A stretch of 26,492 bases of DNA from a virus: positions 1 to 26,492 of the IMG/VR virus record IMGVR_UViG_3300010354_000533. The stretch is one strand, 5' to 3'. The stretch's first letter is position 1. Each line of letters starts with the position of its first letter. A program made the translations under genes and the position numbers. Below the pieces are notes generated by a model. It did not search any database, was not told where the DNA came from, and saw only the letters and a program-made list of their open reading frames with translations. This document shows, in pieces, positions 6,489 to 13,910 of the stretch.

Positions 6489-7160
6489 ATGGGCTACGCC
6501 TCGGCTGTCATCGCACTGGGCGCCAAGCCGTCCGCTGCAACACACGAATGCAAGGAGTACCTCGAGTCCGTCGCAGTCATCTGCGGTGAGCCGAGCGTCA
6601 ACATCGTCGTCCGTACCTACGCCGGCAGCTCTGCCGCTGGCATCTTCAAGGACAAGGACCCAGGCGACCGTCTTCTCGTTTCCGGGGAGATCTGCCTCGA
6701 CCCCGACGGCAACGTCCCGATCCTGACTGCCACGGTGATCTGCGCTGGCCACTCTGACCAGTACCTCAACGAGATCGTCGTCGTTGGGAATCTGGGCGGC
6801 GCGGCCCGTGACTCCGACTCCGGCAAGAGCATCAAGCGCTCGATCGCCGCCAATCGCCACTACCGCGATCCTGCTCAGGATGAGCCGGTCGAAGTCACCG
6901 ACTGGTTCGGCGTCCGCGCCTACGGCTACAACAAGGACCGTCTTGAGTCCATCGAGAAGGGCAGCCTCCTGGAGGTCACCGGCTCACTCGCGCAGATGAT
7001 CAACGCCAGCGGCGTCCCCTTCTGTGAGATCAAGGCGCGTGCGATCAAGGTGCATCGCTCTGCCAGGGCCTTGAACCCTGCGGCCGGCACCACTGCTGTC
7101 GGCTATGACCAGGACGCCTTCAACGGACAGCCAGATGACTGTCCCAGTAACTGGTCCTGA
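6489..7160 (+). CDS. SSB-like protein with two OB folds
   Basis: A 223-residue protein from the ATG at 6489 (MGYASAVIALG); a GTG at 6471 would add six residues. It appears to contain two OB-type domains. The first is at about residues 1-90 (ECKEYLESVAVICG, a conserved 'GDRLLVSGEI' strand). The second is at about 93-185, starting 'LNEIVVVGNLGG' and containing 'DWFGVRAYG', 'GSLLEVTGSLAQ' and a final 'CEIKARAIKVH' strand, which is the usual bacterial SSB pattern. A Gly/Asp-rich tail ends PDDCPSNWS rather than the DDDIPF-type tip. The role would be binding single-stranded DNA during replication. It stands next to a second, gp32-like SSB. Confidence 0.7.
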   Translation: MGYASAVIALGAKPSAATHECKEYLESVAVICGEPSVNIVVRTYAGSSAAGIFKDKDPGDRLLVSGEICLDPDGNVPILTATVICAGHSDQYLNEIVVVGNLGGAARDSDSGKSIKRSIAANRHYRDPAQDEPVEVTDWFGVRAYGYNKDRLESIEKGSLLEVTGSLAQMINASGVPFCEIKARAIKVHRSARALNPAAGTTAVGYDQDAFNGQPDDCPSNWS

Positions 7161-7200
7161 ACTCCTTTCTCTTTCCTTCGCTCTTCAAATCCCGACAACC

Positions 7201-7917
7201 ATGTCTGTCCTGCCAACCAACTACGTTCCCGCCAACGAAGAAGATCCCAATGCGCCCTCGAAATACTTCCAACTCAAAAAGCTTACTGACGGCCAATCAA
7301 CAACTATCAGGCTTTGCGGTACCGCCAGCAGCGGGCACTGCATCGCCGGATACCAGTATTTCACCATGGAGGGACGGCCACGGCGCTTCCCGCTCTTCCC
7401 TAGGAACTACCTCGATGACATCGGCCTGACCTACGAGGCCAAGAGGTCTGGCGGCACCGAGAAAGGCGTGCCCAGCTTCTTCCTTGCCTGGGTCTGCAAG
7501 CGCAAGGAGGTCGAAGGCTACCAGGTCTTTGACATCAGCCAGCAGAAGGTTCGTGAAGCCATCGAAGCCATCCTTGGTATCGAGGACTACACCATCGCTG
7601 ACGGCGAGATGGCCAACTTCTACCTCACCATCGCCCGCAAGGGGATGGGCACGGACACCAAGTACACCGTGACCCCAGTGCTCAAGGCTCCCACCGCCGC
7701 CGAGAGCAAGCACTGGCGGGCCACTGCTGGATCGATCTGGCTCCCGGCCCTCTTTGAGGGCGGCGATCCCTTCGAGGGGCGTCCCACTCAAGGCGGATCA
7801 AGGCCAACCGAACCGCTCACCACCCGTGACAGCCTGGGCGCTGACGAGGACTTGCCGCTGGCAGGCGATGCAGCGGAAGAGGAGTCAGCGGACCTCGTCA
7901 CCTCGGGATGGGACTGA
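7201..7917 (+). CDS. Phage single-stranded-DNA-binding protein, gp32-like
   Basis: A 238-residue protein starting MSVLPTNYVPANEED. The frame is open from 7105, but the upstream part overlaps the previous gene. The core resembles the T4 gp32 / phage SSB group. It has 'YFQLKKLTDGQSTTIRLCG' (the family's 'K..dG.ntiRiLp' strand), 'SFFLAWVCKRKEVEGYQVFDISQQKVREAI', then 'ANFYLTIARKGMGTDTKYTVTPVL', the typical 'yDI.I.rkG.g.dTkYtV.P' region. The last 35 residues are strongly acidic and end 'SGWD', as in SSBs that recruit partners through an acidic tail. No zinc-binding Cys/His set is obvious. It is followed immediately by a terminator. Confidence 0.7.
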   Translation: MSVLPTNYVPANEEDPNAPSKYFQLKKLTDGQSTTIRLCGTASSGHCIAGYQYFTMEGRPRRFPLFPRNYLDDIGLTYEAKRSGGTEKGVPSFFLAWVCKRKEVEGYQVFDISQQKVREAIEAILGIEDYTIADGEMANFYLTIARKGMGTDTKYTVTPVLKAPTAAESKHWRATAGSIWLPALFEGGDPFEGRPTQGGSRPTEPLTTRDSLGADEDLPLAGDAAEEESADLVTSGWD

Positions 7918-7944
7918 GCGGCAGGGAAACCAGTTGATCTCATT

Positions 7945-7966
7945 GGCGGGCACTAGCCCGCCTTTT
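7945..7966 (+). terminator. Rho-independent terminator after the gp32-like gene
   Basis: A perfect stem GGCGGGC (7945-7951) / GCCCGCC (7956-7962) with a 4-base loop ACTA is followed by TTTT (7963-7966). It lies 27 bases after the preceding stop codon. It is one of the clearest terminators in the window. Confidence 0.85.
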
Positions 7967-8044
7967 GCCTGAGTCATCACCCCGTAAACAGCCTCGCTGT
8001 ACGCTCAAGCAGTTGCACTGCCGGGCTCATTCGTGCCTCCAATC

Positions 8045-8419
8045 ATGAAAACAAGCTCCGACATCGATCAGATCTGGCAAACACTTCCCCTTGATCCCTC
8101 CGAGGAGGTCCTTCGGGTGCTACTGACCCGGCAGCTCGACGCTCCGTCGTTCGCTGTGCCCATCATCCATCCGAGCAAGCACGCGGCAAAAGCCTTTGTG
8201 CAAGCCCTCTTCGTGCCCTGTCACTGCTCCGGGGACAGCCTCAGCGGCGCCCTCAAACAACTGAGCGAGGAGGACCGGATTCTTCCGATCCTTAAGCCCG
8301 TGGAACGTGTCCGACCCCTTGGTCTTGCCTATGTCCTCGTCATCCGACCCGACGATCCTGCGCTCATTGCAGCGTGTGTCCACCAAAGCCGAGATGCGGA
8401 ACCTGTTGGAGCGGCATGA
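8045..8419 (+). CDS. Hypothetical protein
   Basis: A 124-residue protein from the ATG at 8045 (MKTSSDIDQIWQTLPLDPS); a GTG at 8033 is possible. It follows a terminator and a short AT-richer gap, so it probably starts its own unit (a TACGCT at 8000-8005 could be a -10). Alternating strands and helices with two Cys residues (FVPCHCSGD, around 60-68). No family recognised. Its end overlaps the following small gene. Confidence 0.6.
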   Translation: MKTSSDIDQIWQTLPLDPSEEVLRVLLTRQLDAPSFAVPIIHPSKHAAKAFVQALFVPCHCSGDSLSGALKQLSEEDRILPILKPVERVRPLGLAYVLVIRPDDPALIAACVHQSRDAEPVGAA

Positions 8420-8585
8420 TGGATCCGGCGACGCGATCAATCGGGCCTGGCGGCAACTGACGCCCCTGGAGCACGCCGCCTTGCACATCTGCCGGAGCTT
8501 CGATGGAACCATCATCCTCGACCCCGAAGAACCTCCTGCCTCCTCCGAGGCCGACGGAACTGACCGAGCTGGCCAGGATCCGTGA
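8394..8585 (+). CDS. Hypothetical small protein
   Basis: 63 residues from the ATG at 8394 (MRNLLERHDGSGDAINRAWRQLTPLEHAALHICRS...); an upstream ATG at 8331 would lengthen the overlap with the previous gene. It begins with a helical segment and ends in an acidic, Pro/Ser-rich tail. Both ends overlap neighbours (26 and 83 bases), so this is less certain than most. Not recognised. Confidence 0.4.
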   Translation: MRNLLERHDGSGDAINRAWRQLTPLEHAALHICRSFDGTIILDPEEPPASSEADGTDRAGQDP

Positions 8586-8958
8586 GATCCTTGCAAGCCT
8601 GGTCGCACAGGCCGCTGAGCAGGCGGCGATTCAGCAGCAGATCGCTGCCTCTCTGGTGAATGTCGAACGACTGCTGGAGGGCTTCACCTCTGGTGGATCC
8701 TCCTTCCAGGCCTACCAGGTCAGCCCCCTGGTCCTCGTCTACGCCTCGATCCTCGGCCCGATTCTGGGCGACCGGATCGATGGCACGACCCCGAAGGGAG
8801 ACGACTACCTCGACGAGATGACCAAGGGTGCTGCCGTGATGGCCAAGCAGCTGCTCCGAGTCCTCGACAAGTACCAGGGGGATCGCGGCATCATCGACTA
8901 CCTCGAGGCCAGCTGCGGCGACATCAAGCCACCCGACGAACCAGTGGCAGGGGTCTGA
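8503..8958 (+). CDS. Hypothetical helical protein
   Basis: A 151-residue protein. After a Pro-rich start, a long helix (ELARIREILASLVAQAAEQAA...VNVERLLEGF, about 20-62) looks like a coiled coil. It is followed by a hydrophobic stretch (PLVLVYASILGPILGDRI) and a final helical domain (MTKGAAVMAKQLLRVLDKYQGDRGIIDYLEA). No known motif. It is the last gene before the terminator at 8965. Confidence 0.65.
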   Translation: MEPSSSTPKNLLPPPRPTELTELARIREILASLVAQAAEQAAIQQQIAASLVNVERLLEGFTSGGSSFQAYQVSPLVLVYASILGPILGDRIDGTTPKGDDYLDEMTKGAAVMAKQLLRVLDKYQGDRGIIDYLEASCGDIKPPDEPVAGV

Positions 8959-8964
8959 TCAACG

Positions 8965-8996
8965 GGCCAGTGGTACCGCTACTGGCCTTTCTCTTT
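8965..8996 (+). terminator. Rho-independent terminator before the nuclease gene
   Basis: Stem GGCCAGT (8965-8971) / ACTGGCC (8981-8987) with a 9-base loop containing GGTACC, then TTTCTCTTT (8988-8996). It begins 7 bases after the preceding stop. Its position argues against the nuclease frame starting at 8970. Confidence 0.75.
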
Positions 8997-9032
8997 GTCA
9001 GCCCCGCTACATTCGTTGAAAGGGGCAGCCAG

Positions 9033-9851
9033 TTGAAGCGACTCACTCGGTTTGAGATTGATGGCGTCCGCCATTACCGAACTGGCGACCGGCCCGATCG
9101 CGCCTACCCGTCAGTCACTGCCATCCTCGGCAAGACGGCCAGCGAGAAGGCCAAGCAAATCCTCCATCAGTGGAACCTCAAGAACCCAGGCGCCAGGGAA
9201 GCAGCAGCAGAGCGAGGGTCCATCATTCACAAGGCCTGCGAGGATCACATCCGCGGCAAGGCCGTCAGTGTTCCACCGGAGCACAGACCCTTCTGGGAGG
9301 GGCTGGCAAGACGGCTGGATCAGTACGACTACTTCGTCTGGTCCGAGAAGCCACTGCGCCCCAGCTGGCAGTTCTGCACCGGCGAAGACGGCATCAGCCG
9401 CATCTGGTCTCACAAGCACCGCTACTGCGGCTGCCCGGACATCGTCGGCGTCCGTGGCGGCGTCATGACCCTGGCGGACGTCAAGAGCAGCACTGGCCGC
9501 TACTGCCGCTACTACCCCAAAGACGGTGTCAATCGGGAGTTCTTTGGGGGTTGGAAGAAGTTCCAGAAGTGCGCCCTCCAGCTCGGCGCCTATGCCATCG
9601 CCCTCGAGGAGACCCTGGGACTCTCGATCGACATGGCTCAGATGGTGATCACCACCCCGGAGACCACCCAGAGCTTCCTGCTCCGTGGGCACGAGCTGCA
9701 CTCATGGCGCTACAAGTGGCTGCAGCGTGTCACGGACTATTACAACATCGTCGCCAGGGAGGCCGACGCCAAGGCGGTCCTGGAAGGGGAGCCATTCCCC
9801 CTGTCGGTCATCGCGCCCACCGTAGGGAAGAAGCTGCTCGTCGCAGCCTGA
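9033..9851 (+). CDS. PD-(D/E)XK nuclease (RecB/Cas4-type)
   Basis: A 272-residue protein. The TTG at 9033 (MKRLTRFEIDG) is chosen because AAAGGGG lies just upstream and the terminator at 8965-8996 rules out the longer frame. Family features: 'YPSVTAILGKT' near the N-terminus, 'AAERGSIIHKACEDHI' (motif I-like helix with Gly and His), 'CGCPDIVG' (metal-binding Asp), 'LADVKSSTG' (Asp-x-Lys) and 'CALQLGAYAIAL' (the Q...Y motif). There is no C-terminal four-Cys iron-sulfur cluster, so it is closer to phage exonucleases of the PDDEXK_1 type than to classic Cas4. Likely role: DNA end-processing, recombination or replication. Confidence 0.85.
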   Translation: MKRLTRFEIDGVRHYRTGDRPDRAYPSVTAILGKTASEKAKQILHQWNLKNPGAREAAAERGSIIHKACEDHIRGKAVSVPPEHRPFWEGLARRLDQYDYFVWSEKPLRPSWQFCTGEDGISRIWSHKHRYCGCPDIVGVRGGVMTLADVKSSTGRYCRYYPKDGVNREFFGGWKKFQKCALQLGAYAIALEETLGLSIDMAQMVITTPETTQSFLLRGHELHSWRYKWLQRVTDYYNIVAREADAKAVLEGEPFPLSVIAPTVGKKLLVAA

Positions 9852-9872
9852 ACAACCTGCCAAGCGTCCATG

Positions 9873-9912
9873 AAAAAGCACCCGGGAGGCACGAACGCGC
9901 ATCCCTGGGTGC
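9873..9912 (-). terminator. Minus-strand Rho-independent terminator
   Basis: Reading leftward, GCACCC-(t)-GGGA pairs with TCCC-GGGTGC (bases 9912-9902 with 9887-9878) and is followed by TTTTT (9877-9873). It ends the leftward gene at 9936-10484 and faces the converging nuclease gene. Confidence 0.75.
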
Positions 9913-9935
9913 AGCGGGTCTGAGCCAGGAGGCGA

Positions 9936-10484
9936 TCAGAAGCCTTCGGCGACCTCAGCCACTGGCTCCTCGGCAGCCTCGGCCACGGGCTCCTCGGCGA
10001 CCTCAGCCACTGGCTCCTCGACAGCCTCGGCCACGGGCTCCTCAGTGGCCTCGGCCACGGGCTCTTCGAGAGCCTCAGCCACGGGCTCCTCGGCAGGAGC
10101 CTCAGGAGCGACATCAGCCGGCATCAGGCTGCCTAGGCGAGCAAGGATCTCCTGGCGGTCGGCAGCTTCGGCGGTGTCAGCGGCTGCCTGCTGGGCATCC
10201 TCCTCGGCTTCGGCGGCCAGGAAGGAGGCCAGTTCTTGCTTGGCAGCAGTGAGCTGCGCCTCGAGTGCAGCAGTGCTGGAGCCGCTCGTTTCGAGCGCAC
10301 TCTTGAGGGCGGCGTTCTGATCCGCCAGGTAATCGATGCCCTTGAGGACGATTTCCTTGAAGGTGGACATGTCGGTGATGTGTTGTTGGGTCTGGACCAT
10401 GAACATCGGCAGGGCCTCGACGACAGCCAGCGCTTGAAGGCACCGCTTGGCGTCTTGGCCCACCTCTCGCAGGAAGCGCAGCAT
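9936..10484 (-). CDS. Coiled-coil protein with Glu-Pro-Val-Ala repeat tail
   Basis: A 182-residue protein read leftward from the ATG at 10484. A shorter 144-residue form from the ATG at 10370 (MSTFKEIVLKGIDYLADQNAALKSALE) is equally plausible. Neither has a strong ribosome-binding site; the promoter at 10534-10562 serves both. After a helical N-terminus comes a coiled coil (ALEAQLTAAKQELASFLAAEAEEDAQQ), then six tandem EEPVAE[AV]x units forming an acidic, probably extended tail. No family is recognised. It has its own promoter and terminator and is separate from the larger leftward block. It could be a virion or scaffold-like protein, but this is inference. Confidence 0.7.
   Translation of the reverse strand: MLRFLREVGQDAKRCLQALAVVEALPMFMVQTQQHITDMSTFKEIVLKGIDYLADQNAALKSALETSGSSTAALEAQLTAAKQELASFLAAEAEEDAQQAAADTAEAADRQEILARLGSLMPADVAPEAPAEEPVAEALEEPVAEATEEPVAEAVEEPVAEVAEEPVAEAAEEPVAEVAEGF
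9948..10091 (-). repeat. Six tandem 24-bp coding repeats
   Basis: Six 24-base units encode EEPVAE[AV][ALTV]. The units differ mainly at synonymous positions and at the eighth residue. This is a coding microsatellite-like array, probably variable in copy number. Confidence 0.9.
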
Positions 10485-10509
10485 TGGCCTGAGGCATGGA
10501 ACGCTCGCT

Positions 10510-10526
10510 GGCCCGTCTACCGGGCC
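10510..10526. other. Hairpin in the leader of the leftward gene
   Basis: GGCCCG (10510-10515) and CGGGCC (10521-10526) flank a 5-base loop, between the candidate promoter at 10534-10562 and the ATG at 10484. There is no T-tract on either side, so it is not a terminator. It could be an RNA leader structure or an operator. Confidence 0.4.
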
Positions 10527-10533
10527 GCGCACC

Positions 10534-10562
10534 ATGCTACCCCTGGCGTGCGGATACGTCAT
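10534..10562 (-). promoter_or_regulatory. Candidate minus-strand promoter
   Basis: On the minus strand ATGACG (10562-10557), a 17-base spacer and TAGCAT (10539-10534) precede the gene at 9936-10484. The -10 region lies within GGGTAGCATG, which recurs upstream of the leftward gene pair at 4937-5484. Confidence 0.45.
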
Positions 10563-10635
10563 ACCACCCACGACCAGGCTTGCGCCACGGCATGCAGGCT
10601 GCTAGACAGTCCACGTCAAGGCCCAGGTCCTTCTC

Positions 10636-10872
10636 ATGCCAGCCCCCAGGATCCCTTCCTCTCCCTCACGCCTCGACCCCCTCATCCGAGCAGGCCTGCT
10701 CTGTCTTTATCCAGCGGTGCTGGCGATCGTCCTTCTAATGGCGTACGGTTGGGGGTCTAATATCATAAAGCTTTTCAACAGTAGTTGCGGTAATAGCAAC
10801 TACGGCTGTCTCATTATTCGTGGAGTTGGCGTACCACTCTTCCCTGTTGGCGGAGTCATTGGCTACTTCTAG
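10636..10872 (+). CDS. Small membrane protein
   Basis: 78 residues from the ATG at 10636. There is a strong membrane segment (AGLLCLYPAVLAIVLLMAYG, about residues 19-38), a short loop with two Cys (SSCGNSNYGC), and a second hydrophobic stretch (RGVGVPLFPVGGVIGYF). It is AT-richer than its neighbours. It lies alone on the plus strand, divergent from 9936-10484 and ending three bases from the converging 10876-12768. A weak promoter (TTGCGC, 17 bases, TAGACA at 10580-10608) may serve it. Function unknown; a lysis or superinfection role is possible but unproven. Confidence 0.5.
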   Translation: MPAPRIPSSPSRLDPLIRAGLLCLYPAVLAIVLLMAYGWGSNIIKLFNSSCGNSNYGCLIIRGVGVPLFPVGGVIGYF

Positions 10873-10875
10873 GTG

Positions 10876-12768
10876 CTATCGCTGGTAGGGCAACCGGCCC
10901 TGTCCGAGCTGCCCAAAGATGTAACGCAACTCATTTCCGGCTGTTGGAGTATTAGGCATTCCGAGGGCATGATTGACCGTTCTTGAGGTGCTTTGGTATC
11001 CACTTGAGGCTGCCGCAGCTCCGCGGCTGAGTGCTTCCACCGCCTGCCGCTGTAGGGAGGATGCCGCCCGTTGGGCACCTCCGTCCCACCAGGGCCGTCC
11101 AACGGTCTTCGGTCCGACGGCAGTACCGGCAGCAGACCCCCAGGGCACAAAGACCTCCTTTCCGTTCAGTCTTGCCCGACCAACGCGTGTTGGGCCGCCA
11201 AGCCTCTGGCCAGGATCTGAGACCATCGTCCCATCACCGTGCTGCCAGACAGGGGCGCCGCGATACGAACCGACCTGCCGTGGCTGGGGAGTGCTACCCG
11301 GGGCCATCGTTGCCCAGGTCAGACCCCCTGCAACATTGCCGATCAAGGAGGCAGCAGGGAGGACCCTGGTTGCAATCTCGGGAGCCGTCCGCTGCAGCAG
11401 GCCAGCGGCGGCGCCCGTGGCGTACTGGCCCACTACCTGGGCGCCCGCATTCCTTGCCGTGATCGCAGCAGCCCTGACGCCCTGACGCTGGTCAATCGCT
11501 TGCTGAAACTCGGGATCCGCCAGTGGCAGCGCAGATAGTGCGTTACCCGCTGCGCGATAGCCACGTCCAATGGCTCCGGCTACCCGGTCCCTTTCGTGTA
11601 GGCCAGCCAGGATCTCCCCAGCCTCTTTGCTGCGGGGGATCGTCAGCAGTGGGGCACGCTTGCCTTCCGGGTATTCACGAGTCCAACGATCGATCTCCGT
11701 TTCATAGACCGGCTTGATATTAAAATCCTTCTTTGGATCTTTTTGACTACCGTATAACATCGGTCCACCATCTGGCGTGCCATAGACATCGGTTGCTTTG
11801 CTAGCCGCTCCAAGAAACTCCCCTTCTCTTCGGCTTTTTAAGTAGTCACTTGCAAGGTCTGTCTTGCCTTGCAAAATCAGCCTTTTATAGCCTTCATCAT
11901 CGCTGCCGGCATTCCAGGTATTTCCCATGTCCGCCAAGGCTCGCCTTGAAGCCTCCTTTCGGTAGCCAGCCACGTCAACTCCGCGCTGCTCCGGATACTG
12001 AACATGCTGCATCACCGGCCCAAACGGCAACGCTCCAGGCTTGTCGTAGCCTCCCCGAATCTGAATAGCATCGCTATTGTCGTGAATAGCCGCTGCAACC
12101 GGGCTTACATTCAATGTGCCAACAGCCGGGACGACCCTCTCCGTCGTATCAACACCCAGTAAATCCGTCTGGCCACGCCATGAATCGGCCACCTGGCCGT
12201 AAAACTGTCTACCACGCCTGCGAAGCTCTTCCACCTCTTCCCTGCTTATTGGTGGGCGGTACGTCCGCTTTGGCGAATTAACTTCATCCATGCTACTGGA
12301 TTTGTTCCAGGCGTCACGCCATCCTTTATCTGAAAGCGTTTCAACCGGTTGACCATCCTTCTCGACTAGATGACGCGTCTGATCACTTTGGGTATAGTTG
12401 TATCTCTGCCTTAGGTCTTCAGTGATGCCATCAAGCTCTATTTCGCTGGCGATGCGTCCATTGCGTCGATGATCCAGGGAGTTAGCGAAACCAGTAGCGC
12501 CGGTTTGCCCCGCAAGGAGATTTGTACCTTGGACGTCAACAAAGAACTGCTGAGCCTCACCCCTTGGTGTTGGAGACACGCTTGCAAACTGATGCGCGGC
12601 ATCATGAATGTTCAGTTCCGGTGACGTATACTCATCCCCGTTTGGGAACCATTTGCCTATAAACCTATCACGCATTTCTTTTACGTTTCTTACCCGCTCA
12701 CCGGGGCCTGCGTTAACAGAAGCGAAATACCCACGCGCACGGTTCAGCGCCTCTTCACGTCCTGGCAT
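10876..12768 (-). CDS. Large probable virion protein
   Basis: A 630-residue protein read leftward from the ATG at 12768, with CAGGG just upstream. The N-terminal 350 residues are charged and AT-richer in codons. The C-terminal part is Ala/Gly-rich with hydrophobic helices (AAAITARNAGAQVVGQYATG, VLPAASLIGNVAGGLTW), as in internal or ejected virion proteins. A repeat-like 'VGSYRGAPVWQHGDGTMVSDPGQ' section follows. It is the last and longest gene of the leftward block. I recognise no enzymatic motif, and the structural role is inferred from size, composition and neighbours. Confidence 0.75.
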   Translation of the reverse strand: MPGREEALNRARGYFASVNAGPGERVRNVKEMRDRFIGKWFPNGDEYTSPELNIHDAAHQFASVSPTPRGEAQQFFVDVQGTNLLAGQTGATGFANSLDHRRNGRIASEIELDGITEDLRQRYNYTQSDQTRHLVEKDGQPVETLSDKGWRDAWNKSSSMDEVNSPKRTYRPPISREEVEELRRRGRQFYGQVADSWRGQTDLLGVDTTERVVPAVGTLNVSPVAAAIHDNSDAIQIRGGYDKPGALPFGPVMQHVQYPEQRGVDVAGYRKEASRRALADMGNTWNAGSDDEGYKRLILQGKTDLASDYLKSRREGEFLGAASKATDVYGTPDGGPMLYGSQKDPKKDFNIKPVYETEIDRWTREYPEGKRAPLLTIPRSKEAGEILAGLHERDRVAGAIGRGYRAAGNALSALPLADPEFQQAIDQRQGVRAAAITARNAGAQVVGQYATGAAAGLLQRTAPEIATRVLPAASLIGNVAGGLTWATMAPGSTPQPRQVGSYRGAPVWQHGDGTMVSDPGQRLGGPTRVGRARLNGKEVFVPWGSAAGTAVGPKTVGRPWWDGGAQRAASSLQRQAVEALSRGAAAASSGYQSTSRTVNHALGMPNTPTAGNELRYIFGQLGQGRLPYQR

Positions 12769-12790
12769 GCCCTGTGTCTACTACTGGAGC

Positions 12791-12804
12791 GACTCTAGCG
12801 AGTC
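12791..12804. other. Hairpin between two leftward genes
   Basis: GACTC (12791-12795), loop TAGC and GAGTC (12800-12804) lie in the 52-base gap between 12821-13768 and 10876-12768. There is no T-tract, so it is not a typical terminator. It may modulate or process the transcript. Confidence 0.35.
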
Positions 12805-12820
12805 CCCTGGTAGCAGGCGC

Positions 12821-13768
12821 TCACCCCTGCAGCCAGCGTTCAGCGCCGGCCCTGACGGCCCGATCGGCCAGGTTGTAAACAGGGATCCCGTACCCTCCAG
12901 CGACGCGGATCGCGTGCCCCGTGCCGCCCACGTCCTGCCCTCCTGGCGTCCAGACCACTAGGCGCTTCCGTGGCGCCTCGAGTTTCGGACCAAGCAGCAC
13001 CATCACGTTCCGGGCGTTGTAATCGCGACCGCCCGGCCTGTACGGGTCCTCGTATTCCCTAGCGATTCGATGCGCCTCCTGCCAGCTCGGATACTGCCTG
13101 CTGTTGAAGACCCTTCGACCGGCGTACACGGGATCAGGACCTCTTAGATCGCTCGCCCCTGTGAGGAAGATCGCCATCGCCTCAGGGTCGTCGACCAGTC
13201 GCGTTGCAGCCCGATCAGCTCCAGGGGCCCCGCCGTGGGCGATCCGTCCGCCGCCAGCAGCGTGCTTCTGACCGATCAGGGAAATCAGATCCAGCACATC
13301 GGGCGGCGTTGCCCGGGCACCCCCGAAGGCCCAGATCGGGCCGCTGGGAGCAGCAGTGGACGCGATCAGCGCCTGGCCAGCCATGCGGCTTGCATCCTCT
13401 GTGGACCGCTGGATCAAGGGGCGAAAGACTGTTTGCACGGCCCTTGGGTTGTAGACCTGGGCGCGCAGCGAGGGATTGGCGTCGACGTAGTTCAGATTCC
13501 ATCCCTCGTGCTGCTCCCACGCCTGCCTACCTGCCGGGCTCGCCAGGTCAGGCCTCGCCACAGTGACGACCTCGTAGGGGTTTGAGTCCCCCTGGAACGT
13601 GATCACGTCGCCTGCACTGGCGAATGGCCGGCGAGTCGTCGCTGTCCTCAGCCCCTGCTGAATCAGCTCCAGCGTGCTCGCGCCCCGTGGAAACCGCTGC
13701 AGCAGGTCCGGCCGGAGGGCGGCTACTGGCATCCGGTAATACATTGGGACGCCTTCGATCCGCGCCAT
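12821..13768 (-). CDS. ASCH-SLOG two-domain protein
   Basis: A 315-residue protein read leftward from the ATG at 13768 (MARIEGVPMYYR), with GGGTGG just before it; a GTG at 13774 adds two residues. Residues about 20-95 resemble an ASCH domain: 'LIQQGLRTATTRRPFASAGDVITFQG' (Lys/Arg-x-x-T-x-R and a Gly-Asp turn), then 'YEVVTVARPDL' and 'EQHEGW'. ASCH domains bind RNA or modified nucleosides. Residues about 145-302 form a Rossmann-like SLOG domain: 'FGGARATPP', 'HGGAPGADRAATRL' (nucleotide-binding Gly-rich loop), 'NARNVMVLLG', 'VVWTPGG' and 'GGTGHAIRVAGGYGIPVYNL'. SLOG proteins bind or process nucleotides and nucleotide-derived signals. The position among virion-type genes is unusual. Confidence 0.75.
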   Translation of the reverse strand: MARIEGVPMYYRMPVAALRPDLLQRFPRGASTLELIQQGLRTATTRRPFASAGDVITFQGDSNPYEVVTVARPDLASPAGRQAWEQHEGWNLNYVDANPSLRAQVYNPRAVQTVFRPLIQRSTEDASRMAGQALIASTAAPSGPIWAFGGARATPPDVLDLISLIGQKHAAGGGRIAHGGAPGADRAATRLVDDPEAMAIFLTGASDLRGPDPVYAGRRVFNSRQYPSWQEAHRIAREYEDPYRPGGRDYNARNVMVLLGPKLEAPRKRLVVWTPGGQDVGGTGHAIRVAGGYGIPVYNLADRAVRAGAERWLQG

Positions 13769-13859
13769 GTCCACCCGTGCAGCACAGGTGTAAGCCTAGG
13801 CAAGCGTGCTAGAGGATCCCAAACCTCTGTCTCAGCTCTCGTTGCAAGGCCTGGGAAGC

Positions 13860-13877
13860 GGTCGGTAGCTGCCGACC
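13860..13877. other. Near-perfect palindromic hairpin
   Basis: GGTCGG (13860-13865) and CCGACC (13872-13877) flank TAGCTG, itself nearly self-complementary. It sits in the 142-base gap between the leftward genes 13911-14558 and 12821-13768. There is no T-tract. It could be an operator or an RNA-processing structure. Confidence 0.45.
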
Positions 13878-13910
13878 CAACTAACACCCCTTGACCTCAT
13901 GCCGATCGCC

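Noticed and set aside
9948-10091. CRISPR array
   Set aside because: The units are contiguous, without spacers, in frame and encode a regular peptide repeat.
9170-10252. Long open frame on the plus strand (about 360 codons)
   Set aside because: It is extremely rich in Arg, Pro and Gln, runs through the nuclease gene in another frame, crosses the terminator at 9873-9912 and reads the 24-bp repeats antisense.
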